Shown here: in pieces, positions 62,842-64,000 of the stretch | Layout of the letters: every line of letters begins with the position of its first letter | Position numbering within the stretch: position 1 is the first letter of the stretch | Assembly: GCA_025464095.1 (NCBI GenBank) | Contig: JAODMF010000002.1 | Coordinates: 41,895-105,894, forward strand | DNA from: Glaciihabitans sp. | GTDB lineage: Bacteria > Actinomycetota > Actinomycetes > Actinomycetales > Microbacteriaceae | Direction: 5' to 3' | DNA: 64,000 nucleotides | Notes under the pieces: model-generated | Told to the model about the DNA's origin: nothing | The model's input: only the letters and a program-made list of their open reading frames with translations | The model's database searches: none | Made by a program: the position numbers and the translations under genes

Positions 62842-62847
62842 TACGAT
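62842..62847 (+). promoter_or_regulatory. -10 hexamer TACGAT before PHP gene
   Basis: TACGAT fits TANNNT and ends six bases before the ATG at 62854. A leaderless transcript is predicted. The divergent EEP gene starts 33 bases away and has TAGGCT nine bases before its ATG. Confidence 0.5.
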
Positions 62848-62853
62848 TGCAGG

Positions 62854-63711
62854 ATGCCTGACCGTGGTCCGATCGACCTGCACACTCACAGCAGCGTCTC
62901 AGATGGGACGGAAACACCGACCCAGCTGATCAGGGCCGCGGTAACAGCCGGCCTGGGTGTGGTGGCGCTGACCGACCACGACTCGACCGCGGGCTGGCAG
63001 GAGGCGTGTGCCGCGGCATCCGGCACCGGACTCATGGTGATCCCGGGTATGGAACTGAGCACGAACCAGGGTCCCGCCAGCGCGCACATGCTCGCCTACC
63101 TGTTCAATCCTGCCAATGCGGCAATCGTGACCGAGACGGCGCGAATCCGTGACGGGCGGCTTCATCGCGCGGAACGCATCGTGCAGCGCATCGGTGCGGA
63201 CTACGACATCAGCTGGGATGACGTGCTCGCCCAGTCGACGGACGGTGCGACCCTCGGCCGCCCGCACATCGCCGACGCGCTGGTGGAGAAGGGTTATGTT
63301 CCCAACCGGAGCGCCGCCTTCGAGACGATCCTGCACTGGCGAAGCGGCTACTACGAGAAGTACTACGCGCCGTCACCGCTCGAGGGCGTGCGGATGATCG
63401 TGGCCGCCGGGGGAGTGCCGGTGCTCGCGCATCCAGCCACCCACGGTCGCTACCGGGTCATGGAGGAGCGCGTAATCGAAGAGCTGGTGGACGCCGGACT
63501 CTTCGGGCTCGAGGTCGGCCATCGCGACAACACCGAGGATGGCAAGGAACGGCTGATCGAGCTTGCCGCGAAATACGGGCTGTCGGTGACGGGATCGAGC
63601 GACTACCACGGTGTGGGCAAGCCGAACCGCCTGGCCGAGAACACCACGAGTCCCGAGGTGCTGGAGAAGCTCCTCGCGGCCGGGACGGGCTCGCAGCCGT
63701 TCTACGGCTGA
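62854..63711 (+). CDS. PHP-domain phosphoesterase (RNase AM/YciV-like)
   Basis: The 285-residue protein has the four PHP metal motifs: IDLHTHSSVSDGTETP (residues 7-22), VALTDHDSTAGW, VIPGMELSTNQG and SSDYHGVGKPNRLAENT near the end, with VLAHPATHGRY between. It resembles 3',5'-nucleoside bisphosphate phosphatase / 5'-3' exoribonuclease AM. Those enzymes hydrolyse pAp and short RNAs; the exact substrate is inferred. The ATG is supported by a -10 hexamer six bases upstream. It ends facing the locus 3 array. Confidence 0.88.
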   Translation: MPDRGPIDLHTHSSVSDGTETPTQLIRAAVTAGLGVVALTDHDSTAGWQEACAAASGTGLMVIPGMELSTNQGPASAHMLAYLFNPANAAIVTETARIRDGRLHRAERIVQRIGADYDISWDDVLAQSTDGATLGRPHIADALVEKGYVPNRSAAFETILHWRSGYYEKYYAPSPLEGVRMIVAAGGVPVLAHPATHGRYRVMEERVIEELVDAGLFGLEVGHRDNTEDGKERLIELAAKYGLSVTGSSDYHGVGKPNRLAENTTSPEVLEKLLAAGTGSQPFYG

Positions 63712-63748
63712 GCGCCGGCGCCGGTCATCCCTTCCCCAGGCCTCAAGT

Positions 63749-63870
63749 GGCGGGGGAAACAGGTGGCGGGAGAAAAGTGCACGCGGCGGGAGTCATCGCC
63801 GAACCGGCGGGAGTAAAAGTGTGTTGGCGGGAGCGCAGGCTCCCGCCAACTAGCTCTAACTCCCGCCACC
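63749..63870. repeat. GGCGGGAG / CTCCCGCC array, locus 3
   Basis: Five GGCGGGAG or GGCGGGGG units with A-rich spacers precede a hairpin with 12-base arms (GTTGGCGGGAGC / GCTCCCGCCAAC, 63823-63850). A CTCCCGCC unit follows on the right. It lies between the convergent PHP gene and the tail of the next gene. It is the shortest of the three arrays. Confidence 0.85.
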
Positions 63871-63938
63871 AAGGTTGAACGGGCGGGCGCGGGCGGGCAG
63901 GGCGCGGGCGAAGGGTGCGGGGCAGGGCGCGCGCAGGC

Positions 63939-64000
63939 TCAGGCCGTGGGTGCGGTGGGCGCCCCACCGGATGGCCGGCGCCGGGTGCGGTTGCGGCGGC
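63939..64000 (-). CDS. 3' end of a gene continuing beyond the window
   Basis: On the minus strand one frame reads RRNRTRRRPSGGAPTAPTA and stops at 63939-63941. The Arg-rich tail followed by Gly/Ala/Pro resembles the C-terminal tails of DEAD-box RNA helicases, but twenty residues are too few for assignment. It is included because it makes locus 3 a convergent gap. Confidence 0.3.
   Translation of the reverse strand, partial: RRNRTRRRPSGGAPTAPTA

Overview
The window is 64 kb of high-GC DNA from an actinobacterium, most likely a member of the Microbacteriaceae. The evidence is very high GC at third codon positions, many GTG starts, four-base ATGA/GTGA gene overlaps, DUF3117, a mycothiol-type deacetylase, MgtE/DUF1003/Mrp gene order and an unusual abundance of GGATGC/GCATCC. 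No rRNA, tRNA, CRISPR array, transposase or integrase gene was recognised.

Layout. 1-9.7 kb: end of a sensor kinase, a membrane protein, the opposed glycolysis/gluconeogenesis genes fba and glpX, a VOC protein divergent from a TetR regulator with a clear operator, rmuC, mmsA and a DEDD exonuclease. 9.8-16.8 kb: the GTPase gene ychF, followed by an accessory island in which copies of the ychF 3' end (VEFR...stop) recur five more times and divide the DNA into short segments with unrecognised genes, a DUF2071/ArsR pair and broken genes. 16.8-22.7 kb: a short AlkD-like protein, membrane proteins, an aldo/keto reductase and a 1047-residue membrane-anchored patatin-like protein. 22.8-27.6 kb: a tandem glycine riboswitch followed by gcvT-gcvH-gcvP. 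28-36.3 kb: a CPBP protease and an oligopeptide ABC transporter (binding protein, two permeases, fused double ATPase), interrupted by an antisense PH-like gene. 36.5-42.4 kb: typA, a small lipoprotein, and the iron uptake operon efeUOB behind a DtxR/IdeR-type iron box. 42.5-51 kb: an mshB-type deacetylase fused to a membrane domain, fdxA, dapC, gltA, a DUF559 nuclease-like gene, divergent dapD/dapE and a PIG-V-like mannosyltransferase. 51-60.3 kb: DUF3117, an O-methyltransferase, tatB, a succinate-semialdehyde dehydrogenase, an MFS carrier with a sphingosine-phosphate-lyase-like PLP enzyme, and an operon MgtE-like/DUF1003/mrp. 60.3-64 kb: an Xaa-Pro aminopeptidase, an EEP-family protein, a PHP phosphoesterase and the tail of a further gene.

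Three sequence patterns cut across the genes. First, arrays of GGCGGGAG that switch to the reverse complement CTCCCGCC at a central palindrome occupy three gaps between convergent genes (5.7-6.0, 27.65-28.07 and 63.75-63.87 kb). Second, many first genes carry a TANNNT -10 hexamer 6-7 bases before the start codon, which predicts leaderless transcripts and fixes their starts. Third, the ychF-tail repeats look like repeated recombination or insertion at one genomic site and form the most unusual structure here.

Functionally the window is mainly core metabolism: central carbon, one-carbon from glycine, diaminopimelate/lysine, iron and peptide uptake, and mycothiol. The accessory content is concentrated between 10.9 and 16.8 kb.
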